A stretch of DNA of 40,676 nucleotides from Sinorhizobium medicae (lineage in GTDB: Bacteria > Pseudomonadota > Alphaproteobacteria > Rhizobiales > Rhizobiaceae): positions 1-40,676 of the forward strand of contig NZ_VITA01000030.1 in NCBI RefSeq assembly GCF_007827695.1, written 5' to 3'. The translations under genes were made by a program, and so were the position numbers. A model generated the notes under the pieces. That model was not told the origin of the DNA. It worked only from the letters and a program-made list of their open reading frames with translations, and searched no databases. Positions 1 through 7,771 of this stretch are shown here, piece after piece. The stretch's first letter is position 1. Every line of letters begins with the position of its first letter.

Positions 1-63
1 CTCGTCAGTGATCGGGCTTATAGACCCCAGCCCTTTCCCCAGTCAACAACCAATTTCAAAAAA

Positions 64-80
64 TTACGAGAAAATCGTAA
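64..80. promoter_or_regulatory. Small inverted repeat near left edge, possible operator
   Basis: TTACGA-N5-TCGTAA is a perfect 6-bp inverted repeat in an AT-rich patch of the 208 bases that precede the LysR stop codon. No gene is visible in 1-208, so the site may serve a gene starting left of the window. A regulator cannot be named, and chance is a real alternative. Confidence 0.2.
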
Positions 81-208
81 GTGGCTGTTTTTGAAGGAAT
101 TATTCTTTCGGCCGCGAACTGATCCGAAACCGGGCAGAGTGGCGATCGTTTTTTTGAGCGCTCGCGCCCAGGAAAGTCCGTGCCTGCCGGTCCTATATGG
201 TTAACGAC

Positions 209-1156
209 CTATTGATGTTCAAGGGCCCGACGTGAACCCGCCGGAGCGGACAGGATTTCACGCAGGAAGCAGCCCCGGTTCGCGGCAACGGAATCGACAA
301 GGAAATCGCGCAGGGCCTTCACCCGGGGCATCCCGATCAGGTCGCGGTGGCAGATCAGCCAATAGGTCCGCTGGAGTGCGATCTCGTCCGGCAACACGAT
401 TTCGAGATCAGGCTCATCCTTGGCCATGAAGTGCGGGAGGACGCAGAGCCCCAATCCCTGTCGCACCGCCTTCAACTGGGTGAGAATGCTCGAGCTTTGG
501 AAATGGGCCCGGAGCCCGGGCTGTAATTCACCGAGATAGTCGAGCCCCGGCGTGAAGATCATGTCGTCGATATAGCCGGCGAAGCGGTGCGAACCGAGAT
601 CGTTGCGTGTACGGATCAGCGGATGACCCGCGAGATAGCTGCGTGCGCCATAGACATGCAGCGTATAGGGTGTCAGCACTTCCGAATGGTAAGGCCCTGC
701 TTTCGGTGCGGCGAGCGCTACCGCGACATCGGCCTCCTTGCGCGACAGCGACATGATCTGCTGGATCGCCACCAGTTCGAGCGAGATGTTGGGATAGCGG
801 CCCACAAAGTCCGATAGCCGGTCCGCAAGGAAGAAGTTGCCGAAGCCTTCGAGCGTGCTCAGCCGAACAACGCCGCGTTGCGCCGTCATGCCGTCACTGA
901 TGTCGAGCTGCAATTGCTCGGTCTCCCGCTCGATCCGCTCAGCTGTCTCGACAAACCGCTGCCCCATCGTGGTCAGCACATACCCGCGCGGATTGCGCTC
1001 GAATAGCTTTACTTTGAGTGCGAATTCGAGCCGGTCGATACGGCGCGACACCGTCGCGTGACTCGTCCTCAGGCGCCGCGCCGCGGTCGAAAGCTGCCCC
1101 GTCCGCGCGACGGCGAGGAAGAACTGCAGGTCGTCCCAGGTAAAATTCGGATTCAT
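209..1156 (-). CDS. LysR-family transcriptional regulator
   Basis: A 315-residue protein with the LysR layout. The N-terminal winged helix-turn-helix (about residues 6-65) begins FTWDDLQFFLAVARTGQLS and continues TAARRLRTSHATVSRRIDRLE, typical of this family. The remainder is a substrate-binding-like co-inducer domain. The ATG at 1156 is preceded by a strong ribosome site (GGGAGG). It is divergent from the ABC-importer operon starting at 1398, the usual arrangement for a LysR protein controlling its neighbour, and an inverted repeat lies between them at 1169-1186. I infer that it activates the importer and perhaps the GMC oxidoreductase in response to their substrate. The inducer cannot be read from sequence. 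Confidence 0.93.
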   Translation of the reverse strand: MNPNFTWDDLQFFLAVARTGQLSTAARRLRTSHATVSRRIDRLEFALKVKLFERNPRGYVLTTMGQRFVETAERIERETEQLQLDISDGMTAQRGVVRLSTLEGFGNFFLADRLSDFVGRYPNISLELVAIQQIMSLSRKEADVAVALAAPKAGPYHSEVLTPYTLHVYGARSYLAGHPLIRTRNDLGSHRFAGYIDDMIFTPGLDYLGELQPGLRAHFQSSSILTQLKAVRQGLGLCVLPHFMAKDEPDLEIVLPDEIALQRTYWLICHRDLIGMPRVKALRDFLVDSVAANRGCFLREILSAPAGSRRALEHQ

Positions 1157-1168
1157 GCCCCTCCCTTC

Positions 1169-1186
1169 CTGTTCAAAAATGAACAG
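1169..1186. promoter_or_regulatory. Candidate LysR operator: CTGTTCA-N4-TGAACAG
   Basis: A perfect 7-bp inverted repeat with a 4-base spacer, containing the T-N11-A pattern typical of LysR boxes. It overlaps the leader and ribosome site of the lysR-type gene, consistent with autoregulation. A further half site TGAACAG occurs at 1287-1293, nearer the importer operon. A second short inverted repeat, TTGCTT-CC-AAGCAA, lies at 1217-1230. Binding by the adjacent regulator is inference. Confidence 0.5.
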
Positions 1187-1397
1187 ATGCTGTTTGCAAT
1201 TTACGGGGCACCCGCCTTGCTTCCAAGCAAAATTTTCTGGATGGTAAATACTCGGCCGGCATTGGAGGAGTATGTCTGGCCAAATTTGAACAGAGCGACA
1301 TCGGAGACGACCGGGGCCTCGAAAGGACGCCGGCGAGCTCTATCTGTTTTGGCACGGCGGCTCCCGTCGCACGGAACAACCTTTGGGAGGAGGAAAA

Positions 1398-2603
1398 ATG
1401 CATAAGAAACTGATCGCCACGCTGGCAATGGTGCTCGCCAGCAGCACGGCCGCCCTTGCCGACGCATCCGACGGCAAGGTGAAGATCGGCATCCTCAACG
1501 ACCAATCCGGCGTCTATGCCGATTTCGGCGGCAAATCGTCTTACGAGGCGGCGCTCATGGCGGTCGAAGACTTCGGCGGCAAAGTGCTCGGCGTTCCTGT
1601 CGAGGTGGTTACGGCAGACCACCAGAACAAGCCGGACATCGCTTCGAATATTGCTCGGCAATGGTACGACACCGAACAGGTGGACAGTATCATGGAGTTG
1701 ACCACCTCCTCCGTTGCGCTCGCGGTCCAGGCGATCTCGAAGGAGAAGAAGAAGATCGACATCGTAACCGGAGCGGCGACGACGGAGCTGACCGGCAAAC
1801 AGTGCAGCCCCTATGGTTTTCACTGGGCCTATGACACCCATTCGCTCGCAGTCGGCACCGGCGGTGCGCTGGTCAAACAGGGCGGAGACAGCTGGTTCTT
1901 CCTGACCGCTGACTATGCCTTCGGCTATTCGCTCGAGGAAAATACCGGCAACTACGTCAAGGAGAACGGCGGTACCGTCGTCGGTGCCGTCCGCCATCCG
2001 CTCGCCTCCACCGATTTCTCTTCCTTCCTCCTTCAGGCGCAGTCCTCGGGAGCCAAGGTGATCGGCCTTGCCAATGCCGGCCTTGACACCTCCAACGCCA
2101 TCAAGCAGGCGGCCGAATTCGGGATCGTTCAGGGCGGCCAGCGCCTCGCGGCTCTGCTCTTCACGCTTGCCGAAGTCCACGGCCTCGGCCTTGAAGCCGC
2201 GCAGGGGCTGACGTTGACGGAGGGTTTCTACTGGAACCGCGATGAGGAGAGCGCCAAGTTCGGCAAACGCTTCATGGAGCGCACCGGCAAGATGCCGAAC
2301 ATGGTTCATGCCGGCACCTACTCGGCCGTGCTGCAATATTTGAAGGCGATCGAGAAGGCCGGCACCGACGAAACCGAAGCAGTCGCCAAGGAACTTCATG
2401 CGCTGCCGGTCGACGACGTTTTCGCCAAGAACGGGACGGTCGCACCGAACGGCCGGATGGTCCACGACATGTACCTGCTCGAGGTGAAGAAACCGGACGA
2501 GAGCAAGGAGCCTTGGGATTACTTCAAGGTGCTCGCGACCATCCCCGGAAAGGAAGCCTTCATGGATCCGGCCCAGAGCGGCTGCGAACTCGTGAAGTCC
2601 TGA
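1398..2603 (+). CDS. ABC transporter periplasmic substrate-binding protein, branched-chain amino acid (HAAT) type
   Basis: A 401-residue secreted binding protein. Residues 1-21 form a signal peptide (MHKKLIATLAMVLASSTAALA, cleavage before DASDGKVKIG). The mature part opens with KIGILNDQSGVYADFGG, the hallmark of type I Leu/Ile/Val-like binding proteins (Peripla_BP_6). I chose ATG 1398 because GGGAGGAGG sits just upstream; a TTG at 1383 would put that ribosome site inside the gene. It is the first gene of a five-gene importer operon and ends 11 bases before the first ATPase. The family name does not fix the ligand: such proteins also bind amides, urea, aromatic acids and alcohol-derived compounds. 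The downstream GMC oxidoreductase hints at an alcohol-bearing ligand (inference). Confidence 0.93.
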   Translation: MHKKLIATLAMVLASSTAALADASDGKVKIGILNDQSGVYADFGGKSSYEAALMAVEDFGGKVLGVPVEVVTADHQNKPDIASNIARQWYDTEQVDSIMELTTSSVALAVQAISKEKKKIDIVTGAATTELTGKQCSPYGFHWAYDTHSLAVGTGGALVKQGGDSWFFLTADYAFGYSLEENTGNYVKENGGTVVGAVRHPLASTDFSSFLLQAQSSGAKVIGLANAGLDTSNAIKQAAEFGIVQGGQRLAALLFTLAEVHGLGLEAAQGLTLTEGFYWNRDEESAKFGKRFMERTGKMPNMVHAGTYSAVLQYLKAIEKAGTDETEAVAKELHALPVDDVFAKNGTVAPNGRMVHDMYLLEVKKPDESKEPWDYFKVLATIPGKEAFMDPAQSGCELVKS

Positions 2604-2614
2604 CCGGCACGACG

Positions 2615-3400
2615 ATGGCTGTCGCCACGCCTCTGGTGAACGAAGCGCCGCGGGTGGTCCTCTCCGCCCGCGGGCTGCGCCGCGACTTCGGCGGCTTTAC
2701 CGCCGTCAAGGACGTCGACCTCGACGTCCATCATGCCCGCGTGCATGCGCTGATCGGCCCGAACGGGGCCGGCAAGACCACCGTATTCAATCTGCTGACG
2801 AAGTTCCTGCAGCCGACACACGGCACGATTACCCTGCTCGGCGAAGACATAACCAAGACTGCACCCGACAAGGTCGCCCGCATGGGCCTCGTGCGCTCGT
2901 TCCAGATCTCGGCAGTGTTTCCGCACCTCACAGTGCTCGACAATGTCCGGGTGGCGCTGCAGCGGCCGAACCGCCTCGCGACCCAGTTCTGGAAACCTCT
3001 TTCGGCGCTGGACGCGCTGAACGGCAAGGCCGAGGAACTGATCCGTTCGGTCGGTCTCGAGAAGGAAGTGAACGCCGTTGCCGCGGACCTTTCCTACGGT
3101 CGCAAGCGCGTGCTCGAGATCGCCACCACGCTGGCGCTCGAGCCGAAGGTGCTGCTGCTCGACGAGCCGATGGCGGGCATGGGGCATGAGGATGTCGGCA
3201 TGGTCGCCGAGATTATCCGCGAAGTGGCACGCGAGCGTGCCGTGCTGATGGTCGAGCACAATCTCTCGGTCGTCGCCACGCTCTGCCACCACGTCACCGT
3301 CCTGCAGCGTGGCGAGATCCTCGCCGAAGGGGATTATGCAACGGTGTCGGAGGACCCACGCGTGCGCACCGCCTATATGGGCACGGAGGAGACTTCCTGA
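2615..3400 (+). CDS. ABC transporter ATP-binding protein, LivG type
   Basis: A 261-residue ATPase of the HAAT importer family. Visible motifs: Walker A GPNGAGKTT, an LSYGRKRVLEIA signature (the LivG-type form of LSGGQ), Walker B VLLLDEPMAGMG, and the switch histidine in LMVEHNLSVV. The start ATG 2615 (MAVATPLVNE) was chosen because the upstream extension of the frame overlaps the binding-protein gene and has no ribosome site. Its stop overlaps the ATG of the next gene by one base (TGATG), indicating translational coupling. It pairs with the LivF-type ATPase to power import on the cytoplasmic face. Confidence 0.94.
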   Translation: MAVATPLVNEAPRVVLSARGLRRDFGGFTAVKDVDLDVHHARVHALIGPNGAGKTTVFNLLTKFLQPTHGTITLLGEDITKTAPDKVARMGLVRSFQISAVFPHLTVLDNVRVALQRPNRLATQFWKPLSALDALNGKAEELIRSVGLEKEVNAVAADLSYGRKRVLEIATTLALEPKVLLLDEPMAGMGHEDVGMVAEIIREVARERAVLMVEHNLSVVATLCHHVTVLQRGEILAEGDYATVSEDPRVRTAYMGTEETS

Positions 3401-4101
3401 TGAAACCGCTTCTCAAGGTGGCTGGCCTCAACGCCTGGTACGGCGAAAGCCATGTCCTGCACGGCGTCGACATGACCGTCGGCGAGGGAGAAATGGTCAC
3501 GCTGCTCGGCCGCAACGGCGTCGGCAAGACGACGACGCTGCGCGCGATCATGGGAATCGTGCGCGAGCGCAAGGGCGAAATCAGCTTTGCCGGCGAGGAC
3601 CTGATGCGTGTGCCCCTTCACCGCGTCGCCCGCCGTGGCCTGGGCTACGTCCCGGAGGAGCGTGGCATCTTCTCGACGCTTTCCGTTTATGAGAATCTTG
3701 TGCTGCCGCCCGCGCTCGCTAAGGGCGGCATGACGATCGACGAGATTTTCGAGCTCTTTCCCAATCTCCACGAGCGCCGTAACAGCACCGGAACCAAGCT
3801 CTCCGGCGGCGAGCAGCAGATGCTGGCCATTGCCCGCATCCTGCGTACCGGGGTCAGGATGATGCTGCTCGACGAGCCGACCGAAGGACTCGCCCCCGTC
3901 ATCGTCCAGCGTATCGGCGAGGTGCTGAAGAAGCTGAAGGAAAGGGGCATGACCGTTCTGCTGGTGGAACAGAACTTCCGGTTCGCAAGCAAGGTCGCGG
4001 ACCGCTTCTACCTGATGGATCATGGGCGTGTCGCCGGCGAGTTCCCGGTCTCGGAGCTTTCCGGGCGCATGGAAATGCTGCATGATGTGCTCGGGGTGTA
4101 A
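3400..4101 (+). CDS. ABC transporter ATP-binding protein, LivF type
   Basis: A 233-residue second ATPase. Walker A is GRNGVGKTT, the signature LSGGEQQMLAIARIL, Walker B MMLLDEPTEGLAP, and the switch histidine position is Gln (LLVEQNF), as is normal for LivF proteins. The segment GYVPEERGIFSTLSVYENL is characteristic of the LivF branch. It is translationally coupled to the gene upstream and is followed after three bases by the first permease gene. With the LivG-type protein it makes the heterodimeric motor of the importer. Confidence 0.94.
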   Translation: MKPLLKVAGLNAWYGESHVLHGVDMTVGEGEMVTLLGRNGVGKTTTLRAIMGIVRERKGEISFAGEDLMRVPLHRVARRGLGYVPEERGIFSTLSVYENLVLPPALAKGGMTIDEIFELFPNLHERRNSTGTKLSGGEQQMLAIARILRTGVRMMLLDEPTEGLAPVIVQRIGEVLKKLKERGMTVLLVEQNFRFASKVADRFYLMDHGRVAGEFPVSELSGRMEMLHDVLGV

Positions 4102-4104
4102 GCC

Positions 4105-4992
4105 ATGACGATGATTTTCGGAATCCCACTTCAGGCTTTCCTAGGGCAGCTCCTGATCGGGCTCATCAACGGCTCCTTCTACGCACTCCTCAGTCTCGGC
4201 CTCGCCATCATCTTCGGGCTCTTGCGTGTCATCAATTTCGCCCATGGCGCTCAATACATGCTCGGCGCCTTCATCGCCTGGCTGCTGCTCTCCTATCTCG
4301 GAATCGGCTATTGGCCGGCACTGGTTCTTGCGCCGCTCCTCGTCGGTCTCATCGGCGCCGCGATCGAACGCACGATGCTGAGGCAGCTCTATTCTCTCGA
4401 CCCACTTTACGGTCTCCTTTTCACCTTTGGCCTGGCCCTGACCGTAGAAGGCACCTTCCGCTATATTTACGGCGCATCCGGCCAGCCCTATGCGACACCG
4501 GCGCTGCTGGCCGGCGGAGCCAATCTCGGCTTCATGTTCCTTCCCATCTATCGCGGCTGGGTCATCGTCTTCTCGCTGATCGTCTGCCTCGGCACCTGGC
4601 TCGTCATTGAGAAGACCAAGCTCGGCTCCTATCTGCGCGCCGCAACGGAGAACCCGGTTCTGGTGCAATCCTTCGGCATCAACGTGCCCTTCCTGCTGAC
4701 ACTGACCTACGGGCTCGGCGCAGCGCTCGCCGCGCTTGCCGGAGTCCTTGCCGCGCCGATCTATCAGGTCTCGCCGCTGATGGGCTCGAACATCATCATC
4801 GTCGTCTTCGCGGTGGTCGTCGTCGGCGGCATGGGCTCGATCATGGGCGCAATCGTCACAGGCTACCTGCTCGGGGTCGCCGAAGGACTGACCAAGGTCT
4901 TCTACCCGGAAGCCTCCAACATCGTGATCTTCGTGATCATGGCCATCGTTCTCCTGCTGAGGCCCGCGGGTCTCTTCGGCCGGGATGCCTGA
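4105..4992 (+). CDS. ABC transporter permease, LivH type
   Basis: A 295-residue polytopic inner-membrane protein, with about eight hydrophobic segments. The family-typical N-terminal region (GLINGSFYALLSLGLAIIFG, then LLRVINFAHGAQYMLGAF) is clear, and the EAA-like loop contains LRAATENPVLVQSFGINV. The C-terminal part carries VVGGMGSIMGAIVTGYLLG. Its start lies three bases after the LivF-type stop, with GGGGTG as ribosome site. It overlaps the next permease gene by eight bases. It forms one half of the transmembrane channel. Confidence 0.93.
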   Translation: MTMIFGIPLQAFLGQLLIGLINGSFYALLSLGLAIIFGLLRVINFAHGAQYMLGAFIAWLLLSYLGIGYWPALVLAPLLVGLIGAAIERTMLRQLYSLDPLYGLLFTFGLALTVEGTFRYIYGASGQPYATPALLAGGANLGFMFLPIYRGWVIVFSLIVCLGTWLVIEKTKLGSYLRAATENPVLVQSFGINVPFLLTLTYGLGAALAALAGVLAAPIYQVSPLMGSNIIIVVFAVVVVGGMGSIMGAIVTGYLLGVAEGLTKVFYPEASNIVIFVIMAIVLLLRPAGLFGRDA

Positions 4993-5986
4993 TATGACAT
5001 TGACACTCGATCTCGCCAAGCGGAAGGAGCGTTCGCCGTTCATCGTTCAGACGGTGTTCCTCGGCGTGGGCCTTGCCTGCCTCCTGCTTGCTCCCTTGTT
5101 CTTCTATCCCGTTTTCCTGATGAAGCTTCTGTGCTTCGCGCTGTTCGCCTGCGCTTTCAATCTGCTGCTCGGCTATACGGGGCTACTCTCGTTCGGCCAC
5201 GCTGCCTTTTTCGGCGGGGCGGCTTATTTCACCGCCCATGCCGTGAAGGAATGGGGCGTCCCACCCGAACTCGGAATCCTCGTCGGCGTCTTCGGCGCGG
5301 CGCTGCTCGGCGCCGTCATCGGCTTCTTCGCCATTCGCCGGCAGGGCATCTACTTCGCCATGATCACACTGGCACTGGCGCAGATGTTCTATTTCTTCTG
5401 CCTCCAGTCCGGGTTCACTCGAGGCGAGGACGGAATTCAGTCGGTGCCTCGCGGCCATCTCCTCGGAGTCATCGATCTCTTGCAGCCGACGAACATGTAT
5501 TATTTCGTGCTCACCGTCTTCGTCATCGGCATCGCAATCATCTGGCGGATCATCAATTCGCCCTTCGGGATGGTCTTGAAGTCGATCCGCGAAAACGAGA
5601 CGCGGGCGGTGTCGCTCGGCTATTCGGTAAGAAACTACAAGCTCGCAGCCTTCGTCATGTCGGCGGCACTTACCGGTCTCGCCGGCGGTCTGAAGGCGCT
5701 CGTTTTCCAGTTCGCGACGCTGACCGACGTCAGCTGGCAGATGTCGGGCGAGGTCATCCTCATGACGCTTCTCGGCGGCATCGGAACGCTGATCGGACCG
5801 ATCTTCGGGGCGGGCCTCGTCGTCACGCTGCAGAACTACCTGGCGACGTCGGAATTCCCGGTCACCATCATCACCGGAGTCGTCTTCATGGTTTGCGTGC
5901 TTCTGTTCCGCCGCGGCATCGTTGGTGAGTTTTACAACTCCCGGCTGGGCCGCAAGCTCGGCTTCGAGCACAGGCACAAGCACTGA
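4985..5986 (+). CDS. ABC transporter permease, LivM type
   Basis: A 333-residue inner-membrane permease; the family signatures FNLLLGYTGLLSFGHAAFFG and SIRENETRAVSLGYSV are present, and GGIGTLIGPIFGAG closes the conserved part. The given start (4985) overlaps the LivH-type gene; an ATG at 4994 (residue 4), just after that stop codon, is equally possible. It is the last importer gene. It is followed by a 144-base gap filled largely by two palindromic repeat units, then the GMC oxidoreductase on the same strand. Confidence 0.92.
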   Translation: MPDMTLTLDLAKRKERSPFIVQTVFLGVGLACLLLAPLFFYPVFLMKLLCFALFACAFNLLLGYTGLLSFGHAAFFGGAAYFTAHAVKEWGVPPELGILVGVFGAALLGAVIGFFAIRRQGIYFAMITLALAQMFYFFCLQSGFTRGEDGIQSVPRGHLLGVIDLLQPTNMYYFVLTVFVIGIAIIWRIINSPFGMVLKSIRENETRAVSLGYSVRNYKLAAFVMSAALTGLAGGLKALVFQFATLTDVSWQMSGEVILMTLLGGIGTLIGPIFGAGLVVTLQNYLATSEFPVTIITGVVFMVCVLLFRRGIVGEFYNSRLGRKLGFEHRHKH

Positions 5987-6000
5987 CCTCGAGCGAGATG

Positions 6001-6026
6001 AGGAAAAATGTGCGGTTTTCCGCCCG
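6001..6026. repeat. Palindromic intergenic repeat family B, copy 1
   Basis: The core GCGGTTTTCCGC with a preceding GGAAAAATGT recurs at 7734-7765 and 35735-35763. In this copy the repeat sits directly upstream of a family A palindrome (6052-6085), so the two form a mosaic between the LivM-type gene and the GMC gene. It resembles the RIME-like units known from rhizobia (recognition from memory). Confidence 0.6.
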
Positions 6027-6051
6027 TATTCCGCTCTCACTTACTGGAGTC

Positions 6052-6085
6052 ATGTTTTGGCCGACCCGGCCTAAAAACATCGTGA
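6052..6085. repeat. Palindromic intergenic repeat family A, copy 1
   Basis: ATGTTTTGGCC and GGCCTAAAAACAT form imperfect arms, followed by the tail CGTGAT. The same design occurs at 16176-16206 and 24759-24800. As RNA it can fold into a hairpin that may attenuate read-through between the importer operon and the GMC gene. Confidence 0.6.
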
Positions 6086-6130
6086 TCGAGCATCGGTCCG
6101 AACCATCGGGACCTCGACAAAGAGAAAAGC

Positions 6131-7726
6131 ATGGACACGTTCGACTACATCATCGTCGGAGCGGGCAGTGCCGGCTGCGTGCTCGCCAATCGCCTGTCGG
6201 AAAACCCGGATCGCCGCGTTCTGTTGCTGGAGGCCGGCGGCAGCGACAATTATCACTGGATCCACATTCCGGTCGGCTATCTCTATTGCATCAACAATCC
6301 CCGCACCGACTGGTGCTTCACCACGGCCGCGGAGGAAGGGCTCAACGGCCGGTCGCTCGGTTATCCTCGCGGCAAGGTTCTCGGAGGCTGCTCCTCGATC
6401 AATGGAATGATCTACATGCGCGGGCAGGCGCGCGACTACGACCTCTGGCGCCAGCTCGGCTGCGCCGGCTGGAGCTGGAATGACGTGTTGCCGCTCTTCA
6501 GGAAATGCGAGGACCACCATCGCGGCGCCGACGAAATGCACGGCGCAGGCGGCGAATGGCGGGTCGAGAAGGCGCGCGTCCGATGGGCCGTGCTCGACGC
6601 TTTCCAGAAGGCCGCCACCGAAGCCGGCATCCCCGAGACAGACGACTTCAACCGCGGAACCAACGAGGGTTCGGGCTATTTCGACGTCAACCAGCGGTCC
6701 GGCATCCGCTGGAACACGGCCAAGGCATTTCTCAGGCCTGCGATGCGCCGACGCAATCTCACAATCCTCACGAAAGCCCATGTCCGCCGACTTGTTCTCA
6801 ATGATCGACGTGTCTCCGGCGTCGAGTTCCAGCATGACGGGGTCACCAAAAGCGTGCTGGCCCGTCGAGAGGTGGTGCTTTCCGCCGGCGCAATCGGTTC
6901 TCCGCACATCCTGGAACTCTCCGGCATCGGCCGACCCGACGTGCTGCGCGAAAACGGCATCGAGGTCCGCCATGAGCTGCCCGCCGTCGGCGAGAACCTG
7001 CAGGACCATTTGCAATTGCGCCTCGCCTACAAGGTCACGGGCGTGCCTACGCTCAACGAAAAAGCCACTTCGCTCTTCGGCAAGGCTGCGATCGGTCTCG
7101 AATATCTCGTCCGCCGCTCCGGCCCCATGGCAATGGCGCCGAGCCAGCTCGGCATCTTCACGCGCTCAGGTCCGGAAAAGGAAACGCCGGATCTGCAGTA
7201 TCATGTACAGCCGGTAACGCTCGAAAAGTTCGGTGAACCGGTGCATCCCTTCCCCGCAATTACGGCAAGCGTCTGCAATCTGAGGCCGGAAAGCCGTGGT
7301 TCGGTGCATCTGAAGAGCCCGGATTTCGCCGCGGCGCCGAATATCCGTCCGCGCTATCTCTCGGCCGAGGCCGACCGGGAGGTGGCCGTGAAGGCGATCC
7401 GGCTCACCCGCCGCATCGTCTCGCAGCCCGCTTTCGCCCGCTACAAACCGGTCGAGTTCAAGCCCGGCCCGAGCTACGAAACGGATGAAGACCTGAAGCG
7501 CGCCGCGGGCGAGATCGGAACGACGATCTTCCACCCGGTAGGCACCTGCCGCATGGGGGGCGACCAGGCGAGCGTCGTCGATCCGGAATTGCGGCTGCGC
7601 GGCCTCGCCGGCCTGCGGATCGCCGACGCGTCGATCATGCCGACCATCACCTCGGGCAACACCAATTCGCCGACGATCATGATCGCGGAAAAGGCAGCCG
7701 AGATGATCCTGGCTGCAGATCGCTAG
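6131..7726 (+). CDS. GMC-family FAD-dependent oxidoreductase (choline/alcohol dehydrogenase-like)
   Basis: A 531-residue flavoenzyme oxidising an alcohol to an aldehyde in the cytoplasm or at the inner membrane. FAD-binding motif near the N-terminus: [16 protein letters not shown] and LLLEAGG. GMC signature 1 is [20 protein letters not shown] and signature 2 is [15 protein letters not shown]. The C-terminal [10 protein letters not shown] and [16 protein letters not shown] hold the catalytic His and the Asn of the active-site pair. Its length matches AlkJ/BetA-like enzymes. It lies 144 bases after the importer operon on the same strand, suggesting that it works on the imported substrate. No betaine-aldehyde dehydrogenase is next to it, so a role in choline oxidation is not supported. 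Substrate unknown. Confidence 0.92.
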   Translation: MDTFDYIIVGAGSAGCVLANRLSENPDRRVLLLEAGGSDNYHWIHIPVGYLYCINNPRTDWCFTTAAEEGLNGRSLGYPRGKVLGGCSSINGMIYMRGQARDYDLWRQLGCAGWSWNDVLPLFRKCEDHHRGADEMHGAGGEWRVEKARVRWAVLDAFQKAATEAGIPETDDFNRGTNEGSGYFDVNQRSGIRWNTAKAFLRPAMRRRNLTILTKAHVRRLVLNDRRVSGVEFQHDGVTKSVLARREVVLSAGAIGSPHILELSGIGRPDVLRENGIEVRHELPAVGENLQDHLQLRLAYKVTGVPTLNEKATSLFGKAAIGLEYLVRRSGPMAMAPSQLGIFTRSGPEKETPDLQYHVQPVTLEKFGEPVHPFPAITASVCNLRPESRGSVHLKSPDFAAAPNIRPRYLSAEADREVAVKAIRLTRRIVSQPAFARYKPVEFKPGPSYETDEDLKRAAGEIGTTIFHPVGTCRMGGDQASVVDPELRLRGLAGLRIADASIMPTITSGNTNSPTIMIAEKAAEMILAADR

Positions 7727-7733
7727 AGCAACT

Positions 7734-7765
7734 AGGAAAAGTGCGTAGCCGTTTTCCGCTGCCCG
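7734..7765. repeat. Palindromic intergenic repeat family B, copy 2
   Basis: AGGAAAAGTGCGTAGCCG followed by TTTTCCGCTGCCCG, a diverged copy of the family B unit. It fills the 45-base space between the convergent GMC and metH stop codons and could act as a bidirectional terminator. Confidence 0.55.
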
Positions 7766-7771
7766 TTCAGT

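Noticed and set aside
6131..7726. Choline dehydrogenase (betA) assignment
   Set aside because: General GMC motifs match, but no betB, betC or betI genes are adjacent and the substrate cannot be read from sequence.
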